Assembly: GCF_016808335.1 (NCBI RefSeq)
Contig: NC_053142.1
Location: 49,037,992 to 49,101,991, forward strand
DNA from: Panicum virgatum
Taxonomy: Eukaryota; Streptophyta; Magnoliopsida; Poales; Poaceae
DNA length: 64,000 nucleotides
Reading direction: 5' to 3'
The position numbers and the translations under genes were made by a program. The notes under the pieces were generated by a model. It saw only the letters and a program-made list of their open reading frames with translations, did not search any database and had not been told where the DNA came from. This document shows, one piece after another, positions 22,645-36,290 of this stretch (positions within the stretch are counted from its first letter, which is position 1; each line of letters begins with the position of its first letter).

Positions 22645-25350
22645 CTTCCTGTCGATCCGCGCGGCTTGATGTGTTGCTGTGACGTGTGGCTCAGCCGCTC
22701 GGGCGAGATGTGCTAGACGTGATTGGTGATGGTGGTTTTGGATAGGCCGGCCATCGCCGGGGTAATGAAGAGCTCGCCGGCGGCAGGCGGCGGCGGACGA
22801 GGAGGGCGGCCCTCCGTGCGGAGACGCGAGATGAGAGGGAATTGAAGGAGGTGGGAATTGTGGGCTCGCGGGGCTTTTATACAAGACTCCTCCGAGAGGC
22901 GGTCGTGAGTTTGGTTTCGAAGTGGTTGGTTTCTTGCCGCGTGGGTCCGGCATGTTTTCATTATTTTCAGGATCTGAAATCCTCATATTTTTCATAATAT
23001 GAAATACAAGATCATCTAGCGTGACTCCAGTTTGATCATACGCCTGTCATTATGACCTGATGACAAACAAGAGCAGAAAATTGTACTGTATCTAAGTGAC
23101 CTGCCTTTTTTTCTTTTCTTTTTTTTTAAAGTCGCAGTTTGACCTGGTGTGGCGTCCAACGTCACATGTTACAATGTTCGTAACCGTTTAATTTAAATCA
23201 TATGGACATATTTTTATATACATAAATCAAATCATATTGAATTTGGATGGTATAATCTATCTTTAAACCTTTTTTGAAACGAAGTCTATCTTTAAACCTA
23301 ATTATCAAAGAAAAGATGAGGCGGCAGCATATCAGATGCAACTTGTGGCATAGAATAGTCCAGAGACCTGCCAGTACGCGCGCCAACAGAATTGGCTTTA
23401 GCGGTTTCGGGCTTTCGGCTGTTCCGAGGACGAGAAAACCTTGCGAGATTTCTTACCTGCCCAAACGACAATCGAGAGTTAGGGATCACATCGTGCGTTA
23501 AATCCACTCAGGAGTCAGGACCAAGCCAAAGCCAGTAGCCACCCCTCCACCAAACACAAAATGGGCAACCGCGGGCTGCTCACGTGACGGGAAGGGCGTT
23601 TCCGTCAAGTACAATCCAGAATGGGCCCGTCGGGGTTAGTTGGGCTGGGTTATCTGGGATGTCCCCGCGCTCTCTCTCTGCCGGCCGGCGGTGGATCGAT
23701 CCAACTACCACCGCGCCCGTCGTCCCGCACGCCACGTCGGATGCGGCCGAGCCGTAGGAGGGTTTGGTGGCTGATGGCGACGCCGCGCGAGGTGGTGAGA
23801 CCGTGAGAGACAGAGACGTCCGAGCTTTCCCTTTCCTGCGGCAGACTGCTTTCTGAATTCTGAACCTGTCCTCAGGCGTCGATCTTTTGACATGGAGTTG
23901 GAGTCCGGACTAGATGGTGCATGCACAGTGCCGTGCAAGGTCATCTTTTTTTTCCTTTATTTTTTTTAAAAAGCTGAAGAACGTGGGGTAGAAAAATTGG
24001 TGGAATGTGCTAGAGTTCCACATGAAAAAGTGTGAAGGGATAAACAAGGATTTACATTACAAGGAAGTAAATGTAAGATTCCGACGCAAGTTTTTTTTTT
24101 GGTCTTAGTACAATCGTCGGTTTTCAGGTAGCGTCAGGATTCGATCATGTACGTGTAATCCTTGCGTTGACCGGGATCTTATATGCACATGCATATGTAC
24201 TTATACCTACCTACCCTTCCCCGGGATCTCTAATAAGGGGGAAAAGAACAAAAAGGTTTAGTGAGGACAGTTGTTAGTGCATCATCCACATAAGCACCCA
24301 CGGGCCGAGCTTATCCGGTTGGAGACACTAATAATGGCTCGTGAATCATTTAGCGGCACCACCTAATTAAATCCCCGTAGGCCATGCCAATCGCAGCATA
24401 TAGTCATGGTTTCATCACCCGGATCTTGTTCGATTCTGCGACAGGGGGAGGGCCGTGCAGGTGCAGGCAGCCGCGTTTCTCAACAAGAGCGTCATTGGCC
24501 TAACTTTTTCTTTTTTGAGAATTGCGTCATCGGCCTAACTAAAACCAAACAATGCTCGGCTGGACAGTTTTGTATATACACAAAAATCGTGCTTAGCCCA
24601 GCCCGGTTGTGGCCCATGCTGCCAAGGGCCAGCAGGCCAGGAGAGGTGGTCTGAGGATGGCCCGTTGTGAAGAGATAATGGGCCTAGCCCACTTGCCAAG
24701 AGACTTGGAACGGGCCCACGCCGCTCGCCGCTGACTCAACTCCCGCTCCCGATTTCCTCTATTGTTACTGTTGCGTGATGGACTAGTATGTGTGCACAAG
24801 TCTCCTTCCTTTCATAATTTTATAAGAGGGAGATGGTAATTTTATAAGGAAACATATCAGGTGTAAATCAACCTCTCCGAGGCTCAGATTGAAGTTTGCA
24901 CAGTTTACACGAAGATGGGATAGCGAAGATGGGATAGATACACTGATGGGGGTTCAAGGAAACTGAACTTTAGCATCAGGTGATATGTTCAGGTGATATG
25001 TTCTTCTTTTTTCTAATCTTATAAGAGGTATGCTTCTTTCACAACACAATAACCATTTGAACACCTTGAGTTAAATCTGAAGAAATGAACCAACTCTTCT
25101 CCCTTTCAGTCAATTACACTTCTCCGAAATTACAATTGCAAATGGACCCTCCAAATGAATCCAATACCACCCACCAAACAAAGAGACTACGCTGCCCGTG
25201 GATGATCCAATTTCTTTCCCAACGGGAAGCCCTTATTGCTGAACCTCCTGAACCAATTCTGACGAGCCCTCCTCCCTCCCCGACCCATCCAATCCCCCAA
25301 TTCCAGCCAGCTGCCTCGTTCAAAGGCCGCCCTACCCATTGCAGTTTCCT
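22645..25350. other. Intergenic, no gene seen
   Basis: The proximal 300 bp contain the promoter and leader of shikimate kinase. From 23.1 to 25.3 kb there is mixed AT-rich sequence with a GC-rich patch at about 23620-23830. I found no splice-consistent coding region and no clear transposon ends. Confidence 0.4.
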
Positions 25351-28300
25351 TCACACCCTCAGGTCGAGCGTGTGCTTGAGGTCCCCGACGTGCAGCGTGT
25401 GGCTGCCCAGCGCCACCTTCCGGTTGCCCAGCTCGTCCACGACGCTGAGGTCCCTGCACACATCCACCTTGAACGCCACCACGCCGGCCTGCCCGGGCTC
25501 CAGGGACACCTTCTGGAACCCCAGCAGGTGCTTCGCCGGCGCGCCGTGCACCGGCGGCGGCGACGAGAACAGGAGCACCGTGTGCCCGCCGCCCAACGTG
25601 CCCGCGTTCCGCACCCGGAGGTGCACGTCGAACGCCAGGTTCTCGCAGTGCCCGCCCTCCGCCTCCACGGACAGGCACTGCTCGGTCAGGCACGCGTGGC
25701 CCTCCAAGAGCTGCACGGCCACCTGCGCCGGCGCGGACACGAGGCGGTGCGCGAAGCTGGTGTAGCTCAGCCCGTCCCCGAAGGCGTACACCGTGTCGCC
25801 GGTGTAGAACCGGTACGTCCGCCCGGGGTACCCGGTCGACGGGTCCGGCCGCATGCGCATGTCGGTCATCGGGATCTTGGTGAACGACTCGGGGTACCAC
25901 GTCACCGGCAACCTTCCACCTGCGATCATCGTCGGCACAAATAATTCAGAACTGATACTTTAGAAGAAGAAAAAAAGGTTCAGGAACGGCGATTCAGTTG
26001 CCAACGCGGTGCGGCGATTACTTGGATTGTGGTAACCGAAGAGGACGTCGGCGATGGCGGCGCCGCCGGCTTCGCCGGGGTAGCCGACCCAGAGAATCGC
26101 GGCGATCTTGTCGCTGGACTTGGCGAACGAGATGTCGAACGGCCCGCCGGACATGATGACGAGGATGCACGGGCCGCTGGACGCGTTGGCGACCGCGGAC
26201 ACGAGCCGCGGCTGCTGGCCCGGCAGGAGGAGGCTCGTCCGGTCCAGGCTCTCGCGCTCGATGGACTGGTCGGCGCCGACGATCAGCACGGTCACGTCAG
26301 CGCTGGCCGCGGCCTTGGCGGCGGCGGCGAGCTGGAGGCTGTTCCCGCTGCACCCGACGTTCGTGCAGCCCGGCTGGTACACGGTGGCCACGTTCGCGCC
26401 CAGGCCCTGCAGCGGCGTCGTGTACTTGCACGGCGTACCTGTATATGTATGCCATCGGCAACAGACAATCGATGAGGGATCAATTTCTGTTTCGTAACTG
26501 GACAGATTGGGAAGCTAAGCTCTCAACAGTAAGAAAGAAGTTCGGCAATAATTACCTTCGTAGTTGCCGATCATGGTGAAGCTGGCATTGGCGTTGGGGC
26601 CAATGACGGCCATGGACTTGATGGACTTGGTGGAGAGCGGGAGCGCGCCATTGTTCTTGAGGAGCACGATGCCCTGGCGCGCGGCCTCGCGCGCCAGCTC
26701 CTGGTTGGAGGACGTGCACACGTCGCTGGGGCCGAGGCTGCCGAACGGGAGCTTCCGCGGGTCGCCGTCGAAGAAGCCCAGCCGCATGAGCGTGATGAAG
26801 TTGTTGGTGATGGCCCGGTCGACGTCGGACTCTGAGAGCTTGCCGGCCTGCACGGCCGCCACGGTGTGCTGCGCCAGGAAGGTGCCGCAGTTGAGGTCCA
26901 GACCTGCCGCAGTTTGGCCAAGCAACGTCAGGAGGCATTTCAAGTGACTACAGAAATGGAGCACCAACACTCAAACTGAACTATGAGCATTTCTGCTGTT
27001 TGCATCGTCAGTTAGGAGGGAAATGACCGAACCTGCTTTGATCGAGATGGCGGCCGCGTCCTCGGGGGTTTTGGTGTAGTGCTGCTTATTGTACAGCACG
27101 TCAACGGAGTCACAATCTGATGAAATGTATCTGCAGGAAACACGTAAGTAGATGATTGAATCAATACTTCTGAAGCCACATTTCAGTTTCCCTGGACTTT
27201 GTAAAGATGTTCTTTTGAACACGAGATGACTGCAGTTCATCAGAAGTCATGGAAGACTGAGAAGAGGAAACAGGGAGATACCCGTTCAGCTTCCAGTCCC
27301 CTCTGATGACTCCTGACAGGAGATCCTTGTCCGCGCAGGTGGGCGTCCCGTTGACCTGATTGTAGGAGCACATGACGCTGGCCACGTTCCCGTCGACCAC
27401 GCAGCTCTTGAACGGCGGCTGGAACGTGTCGTCCAGATCCTGCTGCGACACCTGAATTCACATCACAAAACCGTGTTCAGGATGCTGAAACTCGGACAGT
27501 TGAGTTCAACTTTTCTGGTCCATCTTGGTAGAGATCTTCAGAACTGCAACCATTGACACTCCAGTGACTCCACAGCTGCAATGCCGGAGCAAGTGATGAA
27601 TAATAATGTTGCTGGGACCTAGGGCTGAGACAGGTTCAGATGCACGATACTATCTAATACGACACACATGATTAGGTTAGGCATGCCACTGTGTCATCTG
27701 CCTAGCATTCCCATAGAAAAATTAAAATGTTCTTCTCCAGATCTCGTCTTTGCGAACACTAGAATAGAACGGTGCTCTGCCACCGAGGCGCAGAGGCAGG
27801 TTTTGTTTATGCGTCTCGGTGGGTGGAGATGGCCGAGAGATCGCCCATTTCGGGTATCTGCAACCACGGGAATCTGATGGGGTTTTAACAATTCAGAACG
27901 CAGACATCCGTAGTGATCAGTGGTGAGTGACACATGCTGCAGTTTGTTTTGTCTGTATGTAATCTATACAACACGCCTTGGGACATTCCCTAATCAATCA
28001 TTGCTCTTTCTTAATCTTGGGTATCCTCCACGTATCTGTCAGTGGTTAGCCTTATCTTAATCAAGATGTTTTCTTTAAGATACGTACTAATCAAGGTGCC
28101 CTGCCATGCAAGAAGCACTAGACATTACGGATTACTCCCTCCTTCCCCGTTTATAAGGCATGGTAGAACATGACACGGTCTTCTAAACAACACTTTGACC
28201 ATTTATTTATCATATATTATATCATTTTTGATTATAAACTTATAATCGTTGTAAACTATGTTTGATTATGAATCCAATCATATGAAATTTGCATTATAAA

Positions 28301-31300
28301 AATAAAAATTTAATAGTCAAATTATTGGTCAAAGATGAGAATGTTTGAATCTTGATATACGTGTATGCCTTATAAACGGGGAAGGAGGGAGTACTACTAA
28401 AGAAGCACACATCTTTGCATTGCAGCCACGGAACGTGTACGGCGGGCTTGGCGTAAAGGCTCAGTACATGTACGCGCTGCTGTTGTCGGTGCGAGTCCTT
28501 GTGCACGAGCACGGAGTGGATCCGATCTACGGCGTCACTTGGACGTTGATCATGATTCAGGGGCCGTACAAAACGGACATGGATCACCTAAACAAAAGCA
28601 CGAAAGGGGACGCTGGTGGTGGTGGGGGGTTGCCACAACCACATGGGTCAATCACCAGCATGACCCTGGCCGGACGCGCTTTCTGTGCTGCAGGTTGCAG
28701 CCGTGCAGTGCACAGCATTTACTCCCACGTATCAGCTTACGTCCCTTGCAGGCAGGCAGGCTGGCTGGCTGGCTGGGACTATTCAATTCGTGCAAGACGG
28801 CGGCAAGCAATCCGCCGGCACGGCGACGCCATCAAGTCCAGTCACGAGTCACGACAGGTCGTCGACAGCCCACCGGTGCAGGAAAAGGTGGACCAATCCG
28901 GCACGGCGGCGCGACCGAACGGCGCCGCCGCAAGGGTCTGAAGAGAGCGGTTAGCTGGCAGGCAGAGAGCAGCTGCTTACCACGGCGTTGAAGGTGTAGC
29001 GCTCGACGCCCTTCCAGTTGTCGACGTCGTAGGCGGTGTAGTGCTTGCAGCAGGCGGCGACCTTGAGGCTGTCGCCGGCGCCGGAGCCGGCGTCCTGCAG
29101 GCCGGTGACGTAGCCGACGGCGTACTTGCTGGTGAGCAGCGGGTCCTCGCCGGGGGTCTCCTGCCCGCGGCCCCACCGCGGGTCCCGGAAGATGTTGATG
29201 TTGGGGCTCCAGAACGTGAGCCCCGCCAGCCCCACGTTGTGCATCGCCCGCGCCTCATTCGACACCACCTGCAGACCAAATTGCCGTCAGAAAACAATTC
29301 ACCGTGAGCGAATCCATCAGAAAATTCAGAATCTATGCCGATGTGTCAAACATGCACGCGAATGCAGATACAGTACTGTACTCCGGTAGGTAGGTGCAAC
29401 CGAAGGAAAGAAAGGTAAGATGCCAGCCAGACCGACAGGAGCCGGCATTGGTCAGTACAGTGCTCAGAGGTCACTGCTCAGTTGCTGCTGAATTCAACCA
29501 CCATTCTAGTATCGGAGCCGAGACGGCATCGCCGCCGCGTTTTCCCCAACAAAACTCGACGACGAGGAGGCCACGAGCTAGAGGAAGATGATGGGCTGCG
29601 GTTGCGCTTTGGCAAAGCCCGCCACTAACAAGATTCAGATCGCACCACCCCTACAGGCGAGGAAATCTTTTTCGCTGGACGAAAATTCTCCCGTCCCATG
29701 CCACGAGAGACGGTGACAGTGACGCCGCAGCGGACAGGAGATTGGGAGGGAGGGTCAGGTGGAGGTGAGGTGGGGGCACCGCCGCGCCGCGCCGGGACCG
29801 GACGACGAAAAGGCGATGCTGCTAGCGTCCAATCCACGGGACAGCGTCGCATGTCCAAAAGAATCGCGGCTGCGCATGTCAGTATGCACTGTGCTTGCTT
29901 TATCCTATTACTTATATCCTAGTATGAATGAACGCAGGAAGGTCACCGACCCCAGGACCGATATTTCCTTCCAATGTGGTTCTTGTTTTTGCTTGCGCAT
30001 GTTACTCCTAAATCCTAGTAATCCAGTCAACAAATACTGCATGCTAACTAGGGCCATTTTAGCATTACTATCATGCAGTTACTACCAGGTGTATGAACTT
30101 CTAGTACTACTGCAGAATTCCAGTGAACTTTCTTTTGTTAAAAAAAATAGAAAAAACTGTGAACAGCCCCTGCTCTGTATGGAGGGCGGGCGGGCCCCAC
30201 TCACGGCTACGGTGCTGCTGCATACCTTAGCCAGGCCAGGTACCCGTGATGTCTAGGACGGCCAGAGACCAGTTGCATTGCATCTTATCAACTCGGCTGT
30301 TGTTGGATCAGCCACGTACCGCCATAATTATGCGGGGGCGCACCCTCTAATTATCAGTCCTTGGCTGAGGCGCTGAGCCCCTTTTTTTCCCTTTTTCTTA
30401 ACGGCGAGGAATCCCAATGATTCCTGACGCGTGACTTGTAAAAATAAATAATCTTAAGACTCAGGATTAGCAACTAATTCATCTGTTTCTTCTCCTTTTC
30501 TCGCTAACTAGTACTATAAGGCCGTGTTTAGTTCCCCTTAAAGTTCCAAAAAAATTTCCAACGCTACAGTAATTTTAAACATTTGACCACTAATTAGAAG
30601 TCTTAAATGTGGATAACTGACAAAATTCATTCCATAACCCCCGGGTGTAATTTCGAGACGAATCTTTTAAGTCTAATAATCTCTAATGATGGATTAATTA
30701 GGCTCGTTAGATTCATCTTGCGATTTAGAACCCATCCGTATAAAAAGTTTTATAAATAGATTTCATTTACTACTTCTAAATGCCAAAATTCCGTTTCCAA
30801 AATTTTTGAAAAACGGAACTAAACAAGGCCTAATCTAGATATATCATCTTTTTGTACTCGACCTGTCGCCATTGTCTTGCCGTTTGAACCGGCTTGAACG
30901 CGCTAAGCTTTTCGTGCAGCTCACTGCGTGAACCGTACTAGTACGGAGCATGGCGCCGCATCTCCATCCGCCATGACTCTCCACGAGCAAGAAAACAAGA
31001 CCAGGCAGTGCCAAGTATAGTGCAGTGCTATGAACTCTCCGATCCATGCTAGGCTCTAGGCAAGATTACAAATTGCTAATACAGCCACTCCTTGTTTTAA
31101 CCTGATAGGTAGGTAGATTAGAGATAGCTAGTATGAGACTGCGTCGCCGGTTGACATCTAAAGACGCCGGCGAGAAGGGTCCAAAACAAATACCGGTAGA
31201 ATATATGATCCGGCGCACACGCTTTTGCGGCTTTTCTTGCCGTGCCGCATCGCATGAAGGGAAAGTCGGGAGGGAAAAGCAAGGCACGGCATTCGCGGCG

Positions 31301-31967
31301 CCGGCCGGATCACACCGATCCAGCGCACCAACCGCCACCGGCGAACGCGACGGCTCGCCGTCAAATCAACCGCCCCCACCAAGCGAGAGCAGGGGCGGCG
31401 GCGGCAATGCAGGTACGGTGGCGCGGCGGAGAAAGAAAGAAAGAATCAAAGAATGCAATGCAGGTGTACGGAGGAGAGCAGAGCGTACGGGGAGGAGGGA
31501 GGAAATGGCAGGTGAGGTGGGTCGGGGTGGGTGGGCGGCTGACTGAGACTGACCTCGCCGATGGCGCGGAAGAGCGTGGCGTTGAAGGACGCCGCCGTGA
31601 GGATGGGCTGCGGGAAGCTGGTGGCGCCGGGCACCAGCGGCGAGAACCGCGTGCCGGGCCCCACGTAGGACACGCCGTGCAGCGCCTCCGACCACCACTC
31701 GTACGCCGGGATGCCCAGCCGGGGCAGCGCCGCCTGCTTGTCCACCAGGAACCCCACCTTCTCCGCCAGCGTCAGCCGCGACACCAGGTCCGCCGCGCGC
31801 GCCGCCGCCGTCGCCGACCGGTTGCAGAACCCGTACGCCGCCAGCGTCGCGTTCGACGCGTCGCACGCGAACACCGGCGTCTGCGCATTGCAGCCGCCGC
31901 CGCTCAGGCAGAGCAGCAGCAGCAGCGCCGCCACCGCGGCCGGGAACGGAGGCGCCGCCGCGGCCAT
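25351..31967 (-). CDS. Secreted GH3 beta-D-xylosidase (BXL family)
   Basis: Seven exons on the minus strand, 5' to 3': 31554-31967, 28981-29268, 27282-27451, 27033-27130, 26556-26903, 26022-26438, 25351-25919. They total 2304 nt, 767 residues, the usual size for plant BXL enzymes. There is a signal peptide with a Leu-rich core ([12 protein letters not shown]) and likely cleavage near residue 28. The GH3 N-terminal domain has [25 protein letters not shown] and CCKHYTAYD; the catalytic nucleophile Asp296 is in [11 protein letters not shown]. The second GH3 domain contains [16 protein letters not shown] and [11 protein letters not shown]; the C-terminal fibronectin III-like domain includes [10 protein letters not shown]. 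It acts on xylo-oligosaccharides or arabinoxylan side chains in the cell wall (family knowledge). It looks like a BXL6/7-type member, but I cannot fix the subclass. Introns 1 (2.3 kb) and 2 (1.5 kb) hold MITEs. Confidence 0.93.
28135..28391. mobile_element. Stowaway MITE in xylosidase intron 2
   Basis: Near-perfect terminal inverted repeats (ctccctccttccccgtttat at the left and its complement at the right, gggaaggagggag), flanked by TA target duplication (28133-28134 and 28392-28393). The arms extend inward through ataaggcat. It is about 257 bp and non-coding. Confidence 0.92.
30520..30830. mobile_element. Tourist/Harbinger-like MITE in xylosidase intron 1
   Basis: A 311-bp element with termini GGCCGTGTTTAGTTCC and GGAACTAAACAAGGCC (inverse). 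A TAA target duplication lies at 30517-30519 and 30831-30833. The interior motif ggctcgttagattcat and gcgattta is shared with the element at 183-507. Confidence 0.92.
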
Positions 31968-32039
31968 GATAGATAGCTAAGCTAGCTCTCGATTCCTGGT
32001 CACCACCACCCCTCCCGTATCACAGGCGCTAGCAGCGGC

Positions 32040-32048
32040 ATATATAGA
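32040..32048 (-). promoter_or_regulatory. TATA box of the xylosidase gene
   Basis: On the minus strand the sequence reads TCTATATATGCC, 73-80 bp upstream of the start codon at 31967. A leader of about 45 nt is predicted. Confidence 0.6.
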
Positions 32049-35000
32049 GTGGTAGGACGGAGTGGGCGCGCGCGGCAGGGTGGTGGGTCATGGGTGTGAG
32101 CTGGTGAGGAGGAGGGCGGCCCGTGACGGGGACGGCGGGGGAGGGGAGGAGAACACGGACGTGGGGGGCGCCCTTATTTTTCTCGTCCTCTTCTTTGCTT
32201 GTAGTCTTGTACTGTGCTCGCGCCTTGTATTCTTCCGAGTCCGTGACGCCCAATTCTTGGAGCCATCCTTTCTTTTCTCCTGACGAGTCTCTCTGCATGG
32301 ACTGTGTATGCTTGATGGGTCCATTTGCTGTTGCCCTGCTCTGCTGTTACGGGCTAAGGAACCTACTGATGGTTTAATTAGGGTCATCTTCACTAAAATT
32401 GTAGTTGTATGTATAGTTCCTTTTTTTTCCGAAACATTGATCAGTAGATCCTGCTGTGTTGGAAGAAGCATTGATCACGTCATATCGACAATACTATAGA
32501 CAACCTGAATTTTTTTAATGTATGATAAGTTCAGACCGGAACTAGCTTATAACTACTAGCTGATACTTATCGAAGAACAGCTGACAAAATTATATTGTTG
32601 TAGGATGTGGCCAGAAAAAGGTTACCTGAGTTTAGAAGCCGTGCGCCGGAGAACCTGGTGCTTAGTAAGGGTAAATCTTTGTTATAGTCTAGTAATCTAT
32701 ACTGTTCTAGCTGTTCCAAGAAAATGCTTTTAGCTATCGTAGAAAAGTCACCGCGTTTTACAGTGCTCTGTATAATCTAGTGATTAGTTAGTGTAATAGT
32801 TATTAGTTACTGTACTATTTACAAGCTAGAAGATTCATTAAAATGCACTTTATTGCATTAGCAGTATTGCTGGTTGGAGTTCTTCAAATGGATGCTGAAA
32901 AGTTTTTTTTTAAAAAAAATATTGTGGCGCACTTGTTTCAGATTGGAGATATTGTTATTTGGATGGAGTATTTTATCCGCAGCTTAAAAACGTCTGAGTT
33001 TAGGCGACGCACTTCATATTCAGATGTACTATTAAAATTGGAGCTAGAGATAATGGCGTCGATGTGGAGGGGCCACCACGGAAGAAAGGCGCCGCCGGCG
33101 AGCAGAACGGCAGCGCGATGCAGCTACAGTGCTACCGTACGTGCCCTGAAAGTTCAGTTGAATCTTTTTTACTGCCGTATTCTTGCTCTTTTGTTTGCGA
33201 AACATTCTTGAGATTTTTAAAGTGCCACCGTGCCTGAAAGGATGAGCAGCAATACTGCTTGTCCATGAAAGCGAATACTTGTAATTAGTAAAAAAAAAGT
33301 GATGATTTACTTGCCTTGTACGTGGATGTGATCCGGTAACTGGGGCTGTCCTGTCAGTTTGTTACCCGACTGAAAGCAAGGTGAGGAATACTGGAAATAC
33401 AGAGTGCATGACCGATCCGGTGGCTTGGGGACCGGAGATTCTTCCATGGAAAGCACGGTGGTTGCCATGGAAAGGCAAAGGCGATCGGACACCAGCAGGG
33501 GCCATGGCTGGTTTCCGGTTCCGAAACGGACCATGCGTATGATATTACCGACACATTCGGTGGTTGGGGATCGATGGATGGATCTCATCTGCTCCTGATC
33601 CCAATACAACACCAGACCATCACACAACACACTGTCGTGAGCAGCTCGAGTTCGGCGTTGCTCGCTCGCCGCTCAGCAAGCCTCCAAACTCAGCGTGATG
33701 GACGCTCGATCAAAGGACCACCGGTGGTTACGCACACTGCTTTCAGCCCGGCCGAATACCAGAAAGAGATACGAGTGTACATCTGGACGTATACGGTATA
33801 CGTGTTTCCTCTCCTCTGCATCGATCCACAGGTGTCATCTCTCTCACATGAAGCAGTCAGTGCATCGATCGACAGTCAACACGCAGGAACTGTGTCTCCG
33901 TGCAGGCTGAGAAATCGGTTTCAGATGATCATTGTGTCTGTCCATGCCGTTGCCACGGTTCAGAGGTCGAGATACAGGTCCTGATCGCATGGGTGGACCT
34001 CCCTTTTTCCAACCGCCCTTGCAAATTGGATGTGCATTTAGCTCGATGTCGACGGCGATGAACGGCGAGGTTGTCCGGCGACCTACCGGGGTCGCACATC
34101 AAGCAGATTTTGCTCGTAAACGTTTCGCAGGATAAAACGGCAGCGTCAACAGCCAGATGGGAACGTTGCGTCTGAAAAAACAGGAGGGCAATGTGCCTTG
34201 CTTTTGCAAGTCAGAGTTGCAAGCGTGCCAATCTCTCTCGATCATCGGTGTCTGTGTTACCGGTCCATGCACCGGCCACCGCATGTGATGGAGATCTCTT
34301 GCGTCGGCAGGGGTACGGGGGGCTATACGATACGAATGACTTCCGTGACGCGAGTACGGTAGCTTCTGAACCGTCCCATTTCCATTCCGGCACCATGCCG
34401 TAGAGCAGACACAAGAGATGCCTGTCAGGCTGCACCCTTTCTAAATTCTGATGGAAAGAAAAGGAGTCGTCAGAGGGTGCGGATCCCAGATCGAGTTGAT
34501 GGAAATGCCGGTTGCTCTACAGTCAAATGGCCCTTTTGGAATGGCCCTTTTGGCTTCACAATGGCTGAGCGCATGATTCCCTACCGGTTACAGGATGCGG
34601 GTTGCTTGCAGTGTGATAAAGCAAGCGGATTTAAAAATGCTTTGGGTTCAGGATACGAATGTAGGCACATTCCTGCATCGTTCTGAAGAAAGGTGCTGTG
34701 AGAACCCACGACGCATAGGATGCGATGCGACCAAACAACAGCTTAGCATAGCACAAACCAGGCTGGCTGGCCATCCACAATTGGTAAACACGCGTCAGCG
34801 AAGCCGTAGATGTGAGCTGGTTCCCGTGAGCCTAGGCCTGATACCTGACTGCTGCAGCCTGCAGCGCGCACCACGAACACTGGCGGCTGATGCAGAACAG
34901 TGCAGGGCGACGAAGAACACTGGCAGCAGATGCTACTCGGACGGGGGATCATGGGTCACGACCAGGACACGAGCGAGGATCATGTACGGCGACGCACGAT

Positions 35001-36099
35001 ATTTTCCTTTCTCGGATCGGAATGAATCGCCAGGCACCAGCTGCAGCGGCCTGAGCCAGCAGAGCCCGTGGTGCCTGCAAACGTGCATGCACCAAAGCTA
35101 GCAAGACGCCACGGCCGCGGCCGGCCAAGCCCGTGTCGCACTGTCGCGCGTCCCCACGGCCGGCGCGCGCGTAAAACGCCAGAAATGGGCGTGGATTCCC
35201 GTGACTCCCTGCGCGCTGGCCTGCGCACGGCGGCACGGGCACCTCTGCCACGCGCGGCCGCGGCCGGCCGGCGCCCCGGCCGGTCACGGGCGCGCGCGTC
35301 CTGCCGCGGAACCGGAGCCGAGCCGGAGACGAACCCCACGGCTCCGATCGCGCGATGTGCGGCGGTGCTTCGACTCGGATCTGGGAGATGCGCGCGGGCG
35401 TGGTCATCGACTCACCGAACTGAATCCGTTGCGAGGCAAAGCTACCCAGAGCGTGAGCCGTCGCTGTCAGCAGGTCTGCATGACGCGGTGAGGCGTGCGA
35501 GGTGCAGGACAAGGCACAATCCGTTGGAGCCTAGCAGATGATGACTCCATCGTTCGTTGCTGGTGCCGTCTGAACAGTTGCATTGCTCGGAGCAATGCTG
35601 CAAGCGCAAGGTATCAGGCAAATACAAGTGCTGAAACTTGATCCCCCTATTGACTGCCATGTTAAACAAGTTTTAGCACAGGCTTTTACCTTCACCTCTC
35701 CATGTGTACTTCAACACCATTTCGATGGTTTATCACGCGTTTTCTGTTCCGAGTGCCGCCACTCTACTCACCTCAAAAGTGCCGATTATTTCGTTGATTG
35801 ACGAGATGCGGTTCCAAGTTTCATCATTGGGTCAGTTAGGATGTAGATGGTGCAGGCGCCGACGAGTGGCTGGTGGGTCTCCCTTGCTTACAACGAACTC
35901 AACGCAGGTCTGGTATCCACTCATCAACTCAAAACGCCGCGCGCTGCAGATCGAGCAGTCATGCAGCTGTCTGGGAAGCATCATGCGTGTTGTTCTTGGT
36001 AGTACATCATGATCGAGAAGGTTATCTGTATGTACTCTACTCAGGGAGGAAACGGCCTCACAATTTCTTCATTAAGAAAAAGCTCTATTGGCTTACCTA

Positions 36100-36290
36100 G
36101 GTAGAGAAATCTTCCAAATCCTGGTCCACGCCCAAGAGGGCCAAGCTTCGCGGCGAGCATAGTGAGAGATTTTTTTTATCCCAACAGCTAGAAGTATGCT
36201 TTTGATGAGAATCAAATTCAGGACTTGTCGGTGTGCGACGCTACCGGGCCGGGCTAGCCAACTCAGCCACCCGACCTTTTGCGGATATCT
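36100..36290 (-). mobile_element. tRNA-derived SINE-like sequence
   Basis: On the minus strand ggtcgggtggctgagttggc resembles a pol III A box within a tRNA-like head. About 60 bp later aatttgattctcatc resembles a B box. The downstream body carries a short A-run. No target duplication was seen. The head is too degenerate to be a functional tRNA gene. Confidence 0.45.

Noticed and set aside
34949..35541. Overlapping open frames of 157-187 residues
   Set aside because: Arg/Pro/Ala-rich on both strands without motif, intron signal or family resemblance.
36230..36280. A nuclear tRNA gene on the minus strand
   Set aside because: The acceptor stem cannot pair and the B box is poor; a SINE-type relic is more likely.
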